NCBI GenBank assembly: GCA_019119285.1
Contig: DWXJ01000001.1
Span: 1 to 13,750 of the forward strand
Direction: 5' to 3'
Origin: Merdimonas faecigallinarum
GTDB taxonomy: Bacteria > Bacillota > Clostridia > Lachnospirales > Lachnospiraceae
Length of the DNA stretch: 13,750 bases
Made by a program: the position numbers and the translations under genes. Positions 1-6,934 of the stretch are shown here, in pieces. Each line of letters starts with the position of its first letter. Position 1 is the first letter of the stretch. Under the pieces are notes generated by a model that had not been told where the DNA came from, did not search any database, and worked only from the letters and a program-made list of their open reading frames with translations.

Positions 1-348
1 CCTTTCAAACTCCCGGATACAGCGCTGCAGCTCCCGCTTTTCCGATTCATCTTCCGTCTTTTTCTCCCGGTTCTGATACGCCTTTATCCGGGAACGATAA
101 TTGATCTCCTGTTTAACCAGAAACTGCCGCAGTTTTTCCTTTTCTGATTTTTCACAGTACCGCCGGATCAGCAGGGAAAGTTTCTTTGCTTTTGCAACGG
201 TACAGGGGAAGAAACGCTCGATTTCCAAAACCATCTGTCCGGTCGGATACCGGATGTATAGTCTCTTTTCTTCCGCTTCCATATGCTGTACGGCATAATA
301 GGCTGTCGGGTCAGGACAGCCTGATCCATTCTTGTAACTGATCCCCAA
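1..348 (-). CDS. Phage-associated hypothetical protein, 5' part only (runs off the left edge)
   Basis: An open frame of 116 codons continues past position 1. No ATG opens it. The best start is TTG at 348, seven bases after an AGGAGG on the minus strand, giving MGISYKNGSGCPDPTAYYAV at the N-terminus. The polymerase stop (362-364) lies 13 bases before this start, so the two genes sit in one operon and the ribosome site overlaps the end of the polymerase gene. The visible protein is charged, probably helical and rich in Lys, Arg and Glu, with a segment LSLLIRRYCEKSEKEKLRQF near residues 62-81. I recognise the 'PDPTAY' opening as common in small proteins of Firmicutes prophage replication modules, but I know no function. 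A shorter frame starting near 353 in another phase stops early and is not convincing. Confidence 0.62.
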   Translation of the reverse strand, partial: MGISYKNGSGCPDPTAYYAVQHMEAEEKRLYIRYPTGQMVLEIERFFPCTVAKAKKLSLLIRRYCEKSEKEKLRQFLVKQEINYRSRIKAYQNREKKTEDESEKRELQRCIREFER

Positions 349-361
349 AGCACATCCTCCT

Positions 362-1156
362 CTAATCTTTTTTATAAAACGCACATTCATACCCATCCGC
401 ACGAAGGGGCAGGCCAGCTGCCCAGTCCGGCTGCTCTGACATGATCTGGCAGATCTCCTCTACCCCGGAGACGCCCTCTGGGACTTCCAATACAGCCTCA
501 TCGTGGATATGCATCACAATGTCAAATCCTTGATTCCTGAGCCGGAGCATGGCCTGAGCCAAAAGGTCACGGGCCGTAGCCTGCACGATGTTCTCCACCA
601 GCTTCGGGCCGTATGTTTCAATCCGCATCCACTTCTTACTTCCCCCGACACCCTCGTAGGAGAGGCTCTCCCGGCCGAACCGGTTCTGGGTCATCCGGGG
701 TTTGATGTAAGACAGCTTCCGGCCAGAGGGAAGGGTGACAAATAAAATGCCGGAACGGTAAGTAAAGCACAGGTTTCCCAGCACCACCTCCATCCGCTCT
801 TTTACCGCCTTCACCGCCGCTGCGTCCACATCCCACCAAAACTTTGTGATATGTGGATTGGAATTTCTCCACTGGCTCACCAGCGGCTGCAGTTCCTCTT
901 CCTGCAGACCCATATCCAGAGCGCCCATCGAAGTAAGTGCCCCAACAGCGCCGCCATACCCCAGTGCAAGCTCTGCAATCTTCCCCTTCTGACGGAGATG
1001 GCCATTGACACCATGCTTTACAACCGGAACGCCAAACATCTTTGATGCGGAGGCACAGTAAATATCGCCGCCTTCCACAAAAGTATCCAGACGCCACTGC
1101 TCCCCGGCGAACCACGCCAGCACCCTCGCCTCAATCGCTGAAAAATCTGCTACAAT
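362..1156 (-). pseudogene. Family A phage DNA polymerase, 3' fragment (polymerase motifs A-C), cut off from its 5' half
   Basis: This is the catalytic half of a phage-type family A DNA polymerase. The frame runs from the insertion junction through VADFSAIEARVLAWF (motif A, metal-binding Asp first), a lysine/arginine-rich O-helix-like segment ending in ALGYGG (motif B), and VMHIHDEAVLEVP (motif C, His-Asp-Glu), and stops with KKD at 362. About 262 residues remain. The missing 5' half, with the exonuclease domain, lies at 3721-4869. Deleting 1157-3726 joins the two halves in frame as CRFIV-ADFSAIEARV, giving about 645 residues, a normal length for this phage family. A GTG at 1123 could start a shorter product of 253 residues, but that would lack the motif A aspartate, so activity is unlikely. 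A ribosome site in front of that GTG is not evident. Confidence 0.9.
1151..1156. repeat. Left copy of 6-bp flanking direct repeat TACAAT
   Basis: TACAAT sits at the left junction of the inserted element, and an identical copy lies at 3721-3726. The intact polymerase sequence inferred from the two halves holds only one copy (TGC-TACAAT-AAAACGG on the plus strand). The bases on either side of the two copies differ, so the duplication is exactly six bases. Confidence 0.8.
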
Positions 1157-1162
1157 TCATTA

Positions 1163-1240
1163 GGAAAGTATCAGATTCAGAGCAGACACAAAAAGAGCAG
1201 TTCTAAGTAAAGTTGAACTGCTCTGAATGTGATTCTTTCC
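1163..1240. repeat. Nested inverted repeats at the left (transposase-side) end of the element
   Basis: The outer arms, 1163-1185 and 1218-1240, are 23 bases each and pair at 21 positions. The loop between them contains a second, perfect 10-bp inverted repeat, 1194-1203 (AGAGCAGTTC) with 1215-1224 (GAACTGCTCT), whose right arm overlaps the outer right arm. The two stems are therefore mutually exclusive. The structure starts six bases inside the element boundary, where the oriIS region of an IS91-type element is expected. A direct repeat of the arm start, GGAAAGTATC, recurs at 1283-1292. Confidence 0.75.
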
Positions 1241-1337
1241 AATTGTGCCAAGCTGCGGACGGGTCAGCCAGGATGTATATGGGGAAAGTATCTTTTCCTC
1301 TTGGTGAAAATGCTGTGGTTTTACAGAGACTCATCGG

Positions 1338-1381
1338 TATAAAAAGACTGTTTTTGTATCATTTTACAAAAGCTTTTTATA
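1338..1381. repeat. Hairpin downstream of the transposase gene
   Basis: An outer 9-bp stem (TATAAAAAG at 1338-1346 with CTTTTTATA at 1373-1381) encloses an inner 7-bp stem (TTTTGTA at 1352-1358 with TACAAAA at 1365-1371) around a 6-base loop. It lies about 70 bases past the transposase stop. It is AU-rich, so a transcription-end role is possible but weak; a role in the DNA end structure is equally possible. The rest of 1241-1449 shows no gene that I can support. Confidence 0.45.
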
Positions 1382-1449
1382 AAAGGGCATGCTTCGCAGA
1401 CCTTCTTACGGAGGCCTTTAAAAAAGTATTCCATGTTAAACCGCTTTTG

Positions 1450-2601
1450 TCAGGAAGGCCCATAGGTCCTTCCGCTGCTCTGCATCCGGCAGCATCCACA
1501 CTCCGGACAGATGCGGATGTCAATCTTCCATACTGCCTTTAAAAGTTCAGCGATGGAAAGATTGATATATTTGGCCCGGAAACGCTGATGCCCCTGAAGG
1601 GTAAAGATCAGTTTCAGGTTTTTGCTTTTTCCACGGTTATTCAGAAAGCCATAATACCGGATCTTTTGAAAACCGGACGGGAGCACATGCATCAGATAAC
1701 GGCGGATGAACTCGATGTTTTTCAGAGTGATCACCCTGCGCGGTTCACCGGGCTTTTTCCCCCTGGCAGAAAAAGTGACCTGCTGTTCATCGGCAGAAAG
1801 GATACGGCTGTTGGAAATGGCAATCTTGTGGGTATATCTTCCGAGATATTCCACCGCATTGCCAAATCCATGGAAAGTTTCTTTTATGTAAGGGCACCAT
1901 TCCTTTCCATAAAGGAGATTGCGGAATTCAGACCATTCATAGGAATTCCGGAGTTTATCACAGGAAGCGGAAAAAACCAGGCGGCTGTTTTTGTAAAACG
2001 AATCGAGTCCTGCAAGAAATTTCCCCTTGAATTTATCCCGGAGGACTTCCACCCGGAGAAAGAAGCTGTTCTTTACCTTCCGTATCTTATGGTCGGAGGT
2101 AAGCCCACCACCGGAAACAATGCAGTGCATATGAACATGGTAATTGATTTCCTGGTCCCAGGTGTGGAGCACCTGGATGATCCCGGGTGTTGCTCCGAGA
2201 TGCTTTTTATCTGCAGAAAGTTCTAAAAGCGTTTCGGCGCAGCATCTGTGGAAAAACCCATAGAGCAGCTGCTGGTTGCACAAGAACAACGCATTCAGTT
2301 CATGTGGAAGAGTGAATACCACATGGAAGTAGGGGGCATCTATGACTTCCGCCCTGCGTTTGTCCACCCAGAGCTCCTTATTCACAGCCTGGCAGCTGGG
2401 ACAGTTACGGTTGCGGCAGGAATTGTTGTGGAATTCGGTATGTCCGCAATCGGGACAGATGCGGACAGAGCAGCCCAATGCGCCGGTCTTACACCGAAGG
2501 ATGGACATGGCAGCCTTTTTCTGGATGTGGGACGGAGGATAAACGGAACAGTATTCCTGCCATCCAAACTCGAAAACCTGTTGGATCTTACTTTGTGCCA
2601 T
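1450..2601 (-). CDS. IS91-family HUH (Y2) transposase
   Basis: A 383-residue single-strand transposase of the IS91 family, which moves by rolling-circle-like transfer using a covalent tyrosine-DNA link. The N-terminal zinc-binding region has CPDCGH (about residues 49-54) and CRNRNCPSC (62-70). The metal-binding HUH motif is in YHVHMHCIVSGGG (154-166). The two catalytic tyrosines, spaced Y-x3-Y, lie in EYLGRYTHKIAISNSRI (Y252 and Y256). A further Cys pair near the C-terminus (CPECGCC) may bind metal. The ATG at 2601 was chosen over one 21 bases upstream because GGGAGG lies five bases in front of it. Its start overlaps the recombinase stop by 14 bases, so translation is probably coupled. The frame is intact and all key residues are present, so the enzyme may be active. 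Confidence 0.93.
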   Translation of the reverse strand: MAQSKIQQVFEFGWQEYCSVYPPSHIQKKAAMSILRCKTGALGCSVRICPDCGHTEFHNNSCRNRNCPSCQAVNKELWVDKRRAEVIDAPYFHVVFTLPHELNALFLCNQQLLYGFFHRCCAETLLELSADKKHLGATPGIIQVLHTWDQEINYHVHMHCIVSGGGLTSDHKIRKVKNSFFLRVEVLRDKFKGKFLAGLDSFYKNSRLVFSASCDKLRNSYEWSEFRNLLYGKEWCPYIKETFHGFGNAVEYLGRYTHKIAISNSRILSADEQQVTFSARGKKPGEPRRVITLKNIEFIRRYLMHVLPSGFQKIRYYGFLNNRGKSKNLKLIFTLQGHQRFRAKYINLSIAELLKAVWKIDIRICPECGCCRMQSSGRTYGPS

Positions 2602-3463
2602 AGATACCTCCCATCTTATCAAGAGGATTTATAACATCAGAAAAACGGGTGGCCGCCAAATGGACGTAGAGCATGGTAGATCCCAGGGATTTATGGCCTA
2701 AAAGTGCCTTGATAGTAAGCAGGTCAACGCCATTCTCATACAGATGTGTACCGAAGGCGTGCCGGAAGGAGTGGCAGGTGATCCTTGCGGGCCAGCCAAG
2801 CCGTTCCTCATGCTTATGGATATGCCAGGAAAGATAATAGGTATTGATCGGTCTGTCAGAGACACGTTTCTGGGAGCCTGGGAAAAGCCAGCCTGTAGGC
2901 CTGCCGCATTGAAACCAATACTGTGTGAGCAGGTCCAGGGCATACCTGGACAGAGAGGCATAGCGGTCCTGCCGGGCTTTGGTATGGGAGATATGGATGC
3001 GCATGTTTTTTCTGTCAATATCCTCATAGCGCAGGCGGCACACTTCCCCGATACGCAGGCCGGAGGAATACATGAGTGCGCACATGGTCCTGGGCTTGAT
3101 GCCGGGCATGGTGGAAATGAATTGGAAAGCTTCCTCCTGGGAAGGGACATAAGGGAGATAGGCGTCAAACTTCCTCAAGGGAAGCTGTGTGGGATCCCAT
3201 GGTTTGTGAAGGACATAGATGGTAAAAAAGCGGAGCTGAGAAATACAGTGATTAATGGTTCTGTCAGAAAGATTCTTTTCTTTCTGCAGCCAGCGGATAA
3301 AATCACGCAGTTCCGCCCAGGAAACATCTTCCGGCATCTTGTGCAGGATATTGGAAAGATAGTCCAGATAAGCGCGGATATAAGTAGAATAAGATACGAT
3401 GGTATGGTCAGTAAGACCGCGTAGAGAGATCATCTCTCGGAAGTGTTTTAAATAATCGTCCAT
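2588..3463 (-). CDS. Tyrosine recombinase (phage integrase family) of the IS91-like element
   Basis: A 291-residue tyrosine recombinase. An N-terminal SAM-like core-binding domain (about residues 1-90) is followed by the catalytic domain. All catalytic residues are visible: R137 (SSGLRIGE), a likely lysine K162 (SHTKARQ), H231 and R234 in HSFRHAFGTHL, H257 in LLGHKS, and the nucleophile Y266 in STMLYVHLA. The ATG at 3463 follows AAGGAGG by seven bases. It is the first gene of a two-gene unit with the HUH transposase. Similar recombinases accompany IS91-type transposases in other bacteria, where their exact job (resolution, circle formation or integration) is not settled to my knowledge. The 6-bp repeat flanking this insertion would fit a recombinase crossover region. 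It is not a prophage integrase for the surrounding region, because it lies inside the inserted element. Confidence 0.92.
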   Translation of the reverse strand: MDDYLKHFREMISLRGLTDHTIVSYSTYIRAYLDYLSNILHKMPEDVSWAELRDFIRWLQKEKNLSDRTINHCISQLRFFTIYVLHKPWDPTQLPLRKFDAYLPYVPSQEEAFQFISTMPGIKPRTMCALMYSSGLRIGEVCRLRYEDIDRKNMRIHISHTKARQDRYASLSRYALDLLTQYWFQCGRPTGWLFPGSQKRVSDRPINTYYLSWHIHKHEERLGWPARITCHSFRHAFGTHLYENGVDLLTIKALLGHKSLGSTMLYVHLAATRFSDVINPLDKMGGIYGTK

Positions 3464-3552
3464 GATAGAACCTCCTTAGTGGCAGATAAAACAAGTGATA
3501 ACAGAGAAACCACCCATGAGGAGGAGGACGATAAAAATTTTTCGATATGTAG

Positions 3553-3659
3553 TTGTTGAGTTTAAAAATCCATGATAAACTAAGCATAGCAGTTCTTGTA
3601 TATATGTGAAATGTTAAGTGTGGTAACTCAACAATACAACATATATTCAAAAACTGCTA
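3553..3659. repeat. Two interleaved inverted repeats upstream of the recombinase gene
   Basis: Pair 1 is TTGTTGAGTT (3553-3562) with AACTCAACAA (3625-3634), perfect over 10 bp. Pair 2 has 20-base arms, 3587-3606 and 3640-3659, matching at 18 of 20 positions. The arms interlock (1-2-1-2 order), so the folded transcript would be a pseudoknot or would switch between two states. A shorter 8-bp repeat, TTCAAAAA (3646-3653) with TTTTTGAA (3663-3670), overlaps the last arm. The whole 3464-3720 stretch is non-coding and AT-rich. I see no convincing promoter there, though one must exist for the recombinase unle ss it is read from the polymerase operon. Confidence 0.65.
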
Positions 3660-3695
3660 CTTTTTTTGAAAAAGTTGTGGTTTCACGTACTTAGG

Positions 3696-3717
3696 GCTAG
3701 CCGCCGCGCTAGCGGCT
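3696..3717. repeat. GC-rich terminal hairpin of the element (terIS-like end)
   Basis: AGCCGC (3699-3704) pairs with GCGGCT (3712-3717) around a 7-base loop, three bases from the element's right boundary. GCTAGC occurs twice, at 3696-3701 and 3708-3713. The patch is sharply GC-rich compared with the AT-rich DNA next to it. Short GC-rich hairpins near the ends are typical of HUH elements. On the minus strand the junction reads ATTGTA-CCAAG, and CAAG is one of the tetranucleotides associated with IS91 insertion, although here it lies inside the inferred element. Confidence 0.6.
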
Positions 3718-3720
3718 TGG

Positions 3721-3726
3721 TACAAT
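3721..3726. repeat. Right copy of 6-bp flanking direct repeat TACAAT
   Basis: This copy is identical to 1151-1156. It is followed by AAAACGGCATCC, the reverse complement of the codons for GCRF of the polymerase. The two copies together mark the insertion point. Confidence 0.8.
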
Positions 3727-4869
3727 AAAACGGCATCCGGACTTTGGCACAAAGGCAGTCCGGATCAGTTCCGACAGCACTTCCGGGGTGGAATCGTATA
3801 GCAGATCCAGATCTTCAAACCGCTGCTCTTTTACCAGGCTGCGGGCCAGTTCCAGATCCGGGATATGGTTCTGTGGGAGATTTTGTACCTGCACCAGGCG
3901 TCCGGCCCAGCGTCCTGTACGGTTCGCTCCATAAAATTGGAGCAGGCCATGCACCCGGCCATCCGAGCAGACAGAGCGCTCAATAGCTTCATACTTTTTC
4001 ACACTGGTCTTTGCCATCAAAAGCCGAAGTTTCAATACTTCCAGTACTTCTCCATCCGTTTCCGAAATCAGCCCTTTGACCGTCTTTTTATCCAGCTTCT
4101 CCGCTTCCACGCCATGTTCCGCAAGCCAGCCCTTAATCTGCGCCGGAGAATTGGGATTAGAAAGCCCGGTCAGTTCATAGGCTCTGGCCGTGACCATCTG
4201 GCGGTACTGGTTATCACAGAGAACTGCATTCTCCACCAGCTGCTGATCCACCAGAATCCCACGGTCATTGATTTCCTGATCCATCCGGTACAACTCCATT
4301 TCCGATTCTGGGATGGGAAATTTCCACAGCTTCTGCCGGATCTCTCGCTCCGCATCCACATCCCGGATACAGTAAGTTTTGAACCGTTCCCATTTCTCCG
4401 GTGCGTCCTCTGGCCGATTCCGAGTTCGGCCACCGTTGGCTTTCGTAGGCTTGCATGGCATGGAGAAGAACCGGACAAGGTCAGCACCTTCCTTCAGCTT
4501 TTTTCTTTGGATGTTCAGAACTTCACCCACGTTATCCAAGGATAGGGGAAGAGCCAGCATGGCAGACTGGACTGCCGTACACTGCCATCCTTCCGGGGAG
4601 AGTTTCCGTCCCAGATACTTAGAGATACAGGTACGCTCAAACTGAGCATTAAACGCTGCTTTTGTAACTGCCGGATCTTCCAAAGCAGCCAGTACCCTCT
4701 CTGGAAGCTGTTCTCCACAGGCAAAATCCACAATCTGAGTCGGCTCCTCATCAAAGGCATAAGCAAAAAGTAAAATTTCAAAGTTCGGACTATCCGAATA
4801 GGCATACACGCCGCATTTGGTCAGATTCACATCCGAATAAGTTTCAATATCTATTGACAGGATAGGCAT
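3721..4869 (-). pseudogene. Family A phage DNA polymerase, 5' fragment (3'-5' exonuclease domain), cut by the IS91-like element
   Basis: This is the N-terminal 383 residues of the split polymerase. Proofreading exonuclease motifs are present: Exo I in ILSIDIETYS (D6, E8), Exo II in AFNAQFER (about 72-79) and Exo III in YCIRDVDAE (Y166, D170). The fragment ends at LIRTAFVPKSGCRFIV, just before motif A; translation then reads three foreign codons (PSR) and stops at 3709-3711 inside the element. The start is the ATG at 4869, preceded by AAGGAGG with proper spacing; an ATG at 4944 in the same frame has no such site and adds 25 unlikely residues. An 18-base hairpin lies in the gap before this gene. 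The truncated product could fold as an isolated exonuclease domain but has no polymerase active site. Confidence 0.92.
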
Positions 4870-4929
4870 AAAGTTTCCCTCCTTTATTTGCAAAATTGTT
4901 TCAAACAAATGGATATTTTTATGTAGAGA

Positions 4930-4947
4930 CGGGTGGAAAACCACCCG
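4930..4947. repeat. Intergenic hairpin between the DUF2815 and polymerase genes
   Basis: CGGGTGG (4930-4936) pairs perfectly with CCACCCG (4941-4947) around an AAAA loop (UUUU in the transcript). It sits between the DUF2815 stop and the polymerase start. No T-run follows on either strand, so it is not a standard terminator. An mRNA-stability or partial-attenuation role would be inference. Confidence 0.5.
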
Positions 4948-4956
4948 CCAATATAA

Positions 4957-5499
4957 TCAAGAAAGGAAATCCTCATCTTCTTCCGTTTCAAAATCTTCTG
5001 CTGCTGTGGTGCGTCCACCAAGGCTCTCCCCATCACGAAGTTTCTGGATATTGCCGAGTCCAGCTGCGATCCCACGGTTCCCGTTGGAGTTATATCCGTA
5101 GAAGGTCACACTGATCTTTCCATAACAGCCGGAATACACTTCGCTCTGATCCAGAATCGGCTGTACATGGCAATCCACCACCTGCGGAGCCTGACGGCTG
5201 TTCGCATTGAAGAAGTAGCTGTTGGCGTAGGCTTCATCATCCGGTCGGTCAATATCTCCATCACGAAGCGGCAGTTTCAGGTTGGCCGGGATCTTCCCAC
5301 CCCATTTGGAAATGGAGTCCTTCTTGGCCTGCTCTACGGCAGCTTTGATAGCGTTGATGGTTTTCGTGTCGCTCTTCGGAATAATGGCCGAGACACTATA
5401 CTTGGGATCGCCACCATTGACGGAATCCGGCTCCCAACAGTGCAGATAGGAAAAACGGCAGGGTACGATTACTTTTGTAGGGTTCATATTTTTAGACAT
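4957..5499 (-). CDS. DUF2815 family protein, probable phage single-strand DNA-binding protein
   Basis: A 180-residue protein matching the DUF2815 family as I know it: a phage replication protein with an OB-fold related to T7 gp2.5, thought to coat single-stranded DNA during replication. Family-like features are the opening TKVIVPCRFSYLHCWEP, the segment GGDPKYSVSAIIPKSDTKTI, the central YANSYFFNANSRQAPQVVD, and VYSGCYGKISVTFYGYN. The acidic tail DFETEEDEDFLS is typical of single-strand-binding proteins that recruit partners through their C-terminus. The ATG at 5499 follows AGGAGG with normal spacing and lies just after the DUF2800 stop. Position between the DUF2800 and polymerase genes is the usual order in Firmicutes prophages. 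The frame is intact. Confidence 0.88.
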   Translation of the reverse strand: MSKNMNPTKVIVPCRFSYLHCWEPDSVNGGDPKYSVSAIIPKSDTKTINAIKAAVEQAKKDSISKWGGKIPANLKLPLRDGDIDRPDDEAYANSYFFNANSRQAPQVVDCHVQPILDQSEVYSGCYGKISVTFYGYNSNGNRGIAAGLGNIQKLRDGESLGGRTTAAEDFETEEDEDFLS

Positions 5500-5502
5500 A
5501 GG

Positions 5503-6632
5503 TTAGTCCTCCTTCTGAAAATCCGCTTCTGCGGTTAATGTTTGAATTGCTTCCCGCTTGTCCGACTCCGGGACGAGCGTTATCTTCCCAGCTGGCTTAT
5601 ACACCAAAGCACCGAGGATACGGGCAAACTCCTTTTTGCCCATCAGGCGCTCCATGTCAGTGATGCCAAGCAGGGTGTGTTTATAAATATCGGTATAGCC
5701 TGCGGCTTTTGCTGCTGCAGCGACCTCTTCTTCCGAGGTGTATTTCCGATTGCTCTTTCCCATCACCAGCTTGAAGCCGTTCCACTGCTTATGATGGACA
5801 ATCGCCTGATCCTGTGCGTAGGCGTATACATCTGCTGCCCATTTAGAAAGTTCATCCGCCTGCTTCAGCACTTCCGCTATTTCTTCATCTGTAAGAAGTG
5901 CAGGTTCCTTAAACTCCATCTGGGCCAGCTTCAGATTTTCCTTAGCTCTCTGCCTGCAGGTAAATCTTGCTTTGCAGAACCGACACCAGCTTCCAGCGCT
6001 TAGGTCTCCTTCGCCTTTCAGGGCCAATTCTCCGGCGGGTCGCAGCACTTCATTTCCCCATGCTTTCAGATCCTCTGGAGCAATCTCCCATGTGCTGGAA
6101 TTAGAAAGTCTCGGCTGAAAAATGGTCAGACGGACAGTTTCTACCGGAAAGAGCATCTCGGCCACATCGAGAATGCCAAGCCCATAGATCATCAGCTGTG
6201 GATTTTTCTCCGCATACACCGGAACGCCTTTTCCCAGTTTCAGATCAATGATGTGTACCAGCTTGTCCGTTACGATCACCATATCCGCTGTACCAAAGCA
6301 ATCCGGCACATAATCAGAAACGTCCACCCTCTGTTCTACAGAGAAAATCGGATAAGGGCATTCCTTCCGGGCAGCTTCGATCTCACCGACTACGAAACTG
6401 ACATAATCATCTACCGCTTCTAACAGGTCATCGGAATAGTAATCAGAGACCGGACGGCGGGTTTGCTGCTTCAGATGCTTTTTGATCAGATGTTCTGCCA
6501 GTGCATGGCCAGCGGAACCTTCTGCCGCATAAGGACTCTCCTCATCCTGAAATACCTCGCCCAGCACCAGAGAGGGTGGCAATGGATGAGACGGTTTGCC
6601 GCCGATGGAGAGAACCTTGCATGAGCGCCCAT
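5503..6632 (-). pseudogene. DUF2800 family PD-(D/E)XK nuclease-like phage protein, frameshifted near the N-terminus
   Basis: DUF2800 proteins are phage replication-module proteins with a RecB/Cas4-like PD-(D/E)XK fold. The body of the protein is clear: ESPYAAEGSAGHALAEHLIK, SVEQRVDVSDYVPDCFGTAD, VHIIDLKLGKG (Asp and Lys of the nuclease motif) and a Cys set in CRFCKARFTCRQRA that may bind an iron-sulfur cluster. The expected N-terminus lies in another frame: the ATG at 6632, with GGAGG seven bases upstream, begins MGAHARFSPSAANRLIHC, and the main frame then resumes as PPSLVLGEVF. Adding one C near 6578-6579 would join them. The gene is therefore disrupted by a one-base deletion, or the read has an error. 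An open frame extends to 6666 in the main phase but gives an N-terminus unlike the family. The start overlaps the upstream stop (TGATG), indicating coupling. Confidence 0.85.
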
Positions 6633-6919
6633 CAGAGCGCCTCCGCATCCGCCATAAGGGCTGCATAGTTTTCAGGCTTCACGCCAGAGAGTTTCCCGGA
6701 ATCGTATTTTAAAAGCAGCTCTTTCACTTCCCGGCGCTTTCCGACCTGTGTCTTGGCTGCCAGAACTGCCCGCACTTCTTCAATGGAAATTTCTTTCTTC
6801 TCTGGTTCAGCCGGAACAGCCATCTCTACTTTTTTATCCTTCTGGTCTTTTGCCAAAGCACGGTAACCAGCGGCCAGCTTTTCATACCCTTCCGCGAGGG
6901 TCTTATAAATTTCATTCAT
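6632..6919 (-). CDS. Small hypothetical phage replication-module protein
   Basis: A protein of 95 residues, unknown function. It begins MNEIYKTLAEGYEKLAAGYR, an amphipathic helix with repeated 'A-GY-KLA' spacing, followed by a Lys/Glu/Pro-rich linker (about residues 25-48). The C-terminal segment is globular and predicted helical: ISIEEVRAVLAAKTQVGKRR, then KELLLKYDSGKLSGVKPENY and ALMADAEAL. Similar proteins sit immediately before DUF2800 in Firmicutes prophages and are sometimes labelled as ribosome-biogenesis proteins, which I consider unsupported. The ATG at 6919 is preferred over the ATG at 6928, because the AAAGGA ribosome site abuts the latter but is eight bases from the former. The stop overlaps the DUF2800 ATG. 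Confidence 0.75.
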   Translation of the reverse strand: MNEIYKTLAEGYEKLAAGYRALAKDQKDKKVEMAVPAEPEKKEISIEEVRAVLAAKTQVGKRREVKELLLKYDSGKLSGVKPENYAALMADAEAL

Positions 6920-6934
6920 ATGTGACATCCTTTC

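Larger units (their letters stand above)
1157..3720 (-). mobile_element. IS91-family-like element carrying an HUH transposase and a tyrosine recombinase
   Basis: A 2564-bp insertion splits the family A polymerase gene. It holds two minus-strand genes in one transcription unit: a tyrosine recombinase (2588-3463) and an IS91-type Y2/HUH transposase (1450-2601), overlapping by 14 bases. The boundaries come from rejoining the polymerase: removal of the element plus one TACAAT copy restores an unbroken frame across motif A. The transposase-proximal end (1157-1450) would correspond to the IS91 oriIS side and the recombinase-proximal end (3464-3720) to terIS; both are non-coding and rich in inverted repeats. 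IS91 elements normally insert without target duplication, so the 6-bp repeat is unexpected for that family and more in keeping with a tyrosine-recombinase crossover or another mechanism. The exact ends are inferred, not compared with other copies. Confidence 0.85.

Noticed and set aside
168..353. Minus-strand open frame of 61 codons at the left end
   Set aside because: It overlaps the TTG-started frame, which stays open through position 1 and has a better ribosome site and composition.
636..1115. Minus-strand open frame of 159 codons
   Set aside because: It is an out-of-frame shadow of the polymerase 3' fragment; the in-frame reading shows motifs A, B and C.
1588..2226. Plus-strand open frame of 212 codons
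   Set aside because: It is antisense to the IS91-type transposase with no ribosome site or motifs.
2588..3463. Prophage integrase with attachment site for the whole region
   Set aside because: The recombinase lies inside the inserted IS91-like element and is coupled to its transposase, so it cannot be taken as the integrase of the surrounding prophage-like region.
1157..3720. Intron, IStron or intein interrupting the polymerase
   Set aside because: The insertion codes for HUH and tyrosine-recombinase enzymes with their own ribosome sites, the upstream fragment stops three codons inside it, and I see no group I or II intron core or intein splicing residues at the junction. A computational covariance search would settle it.
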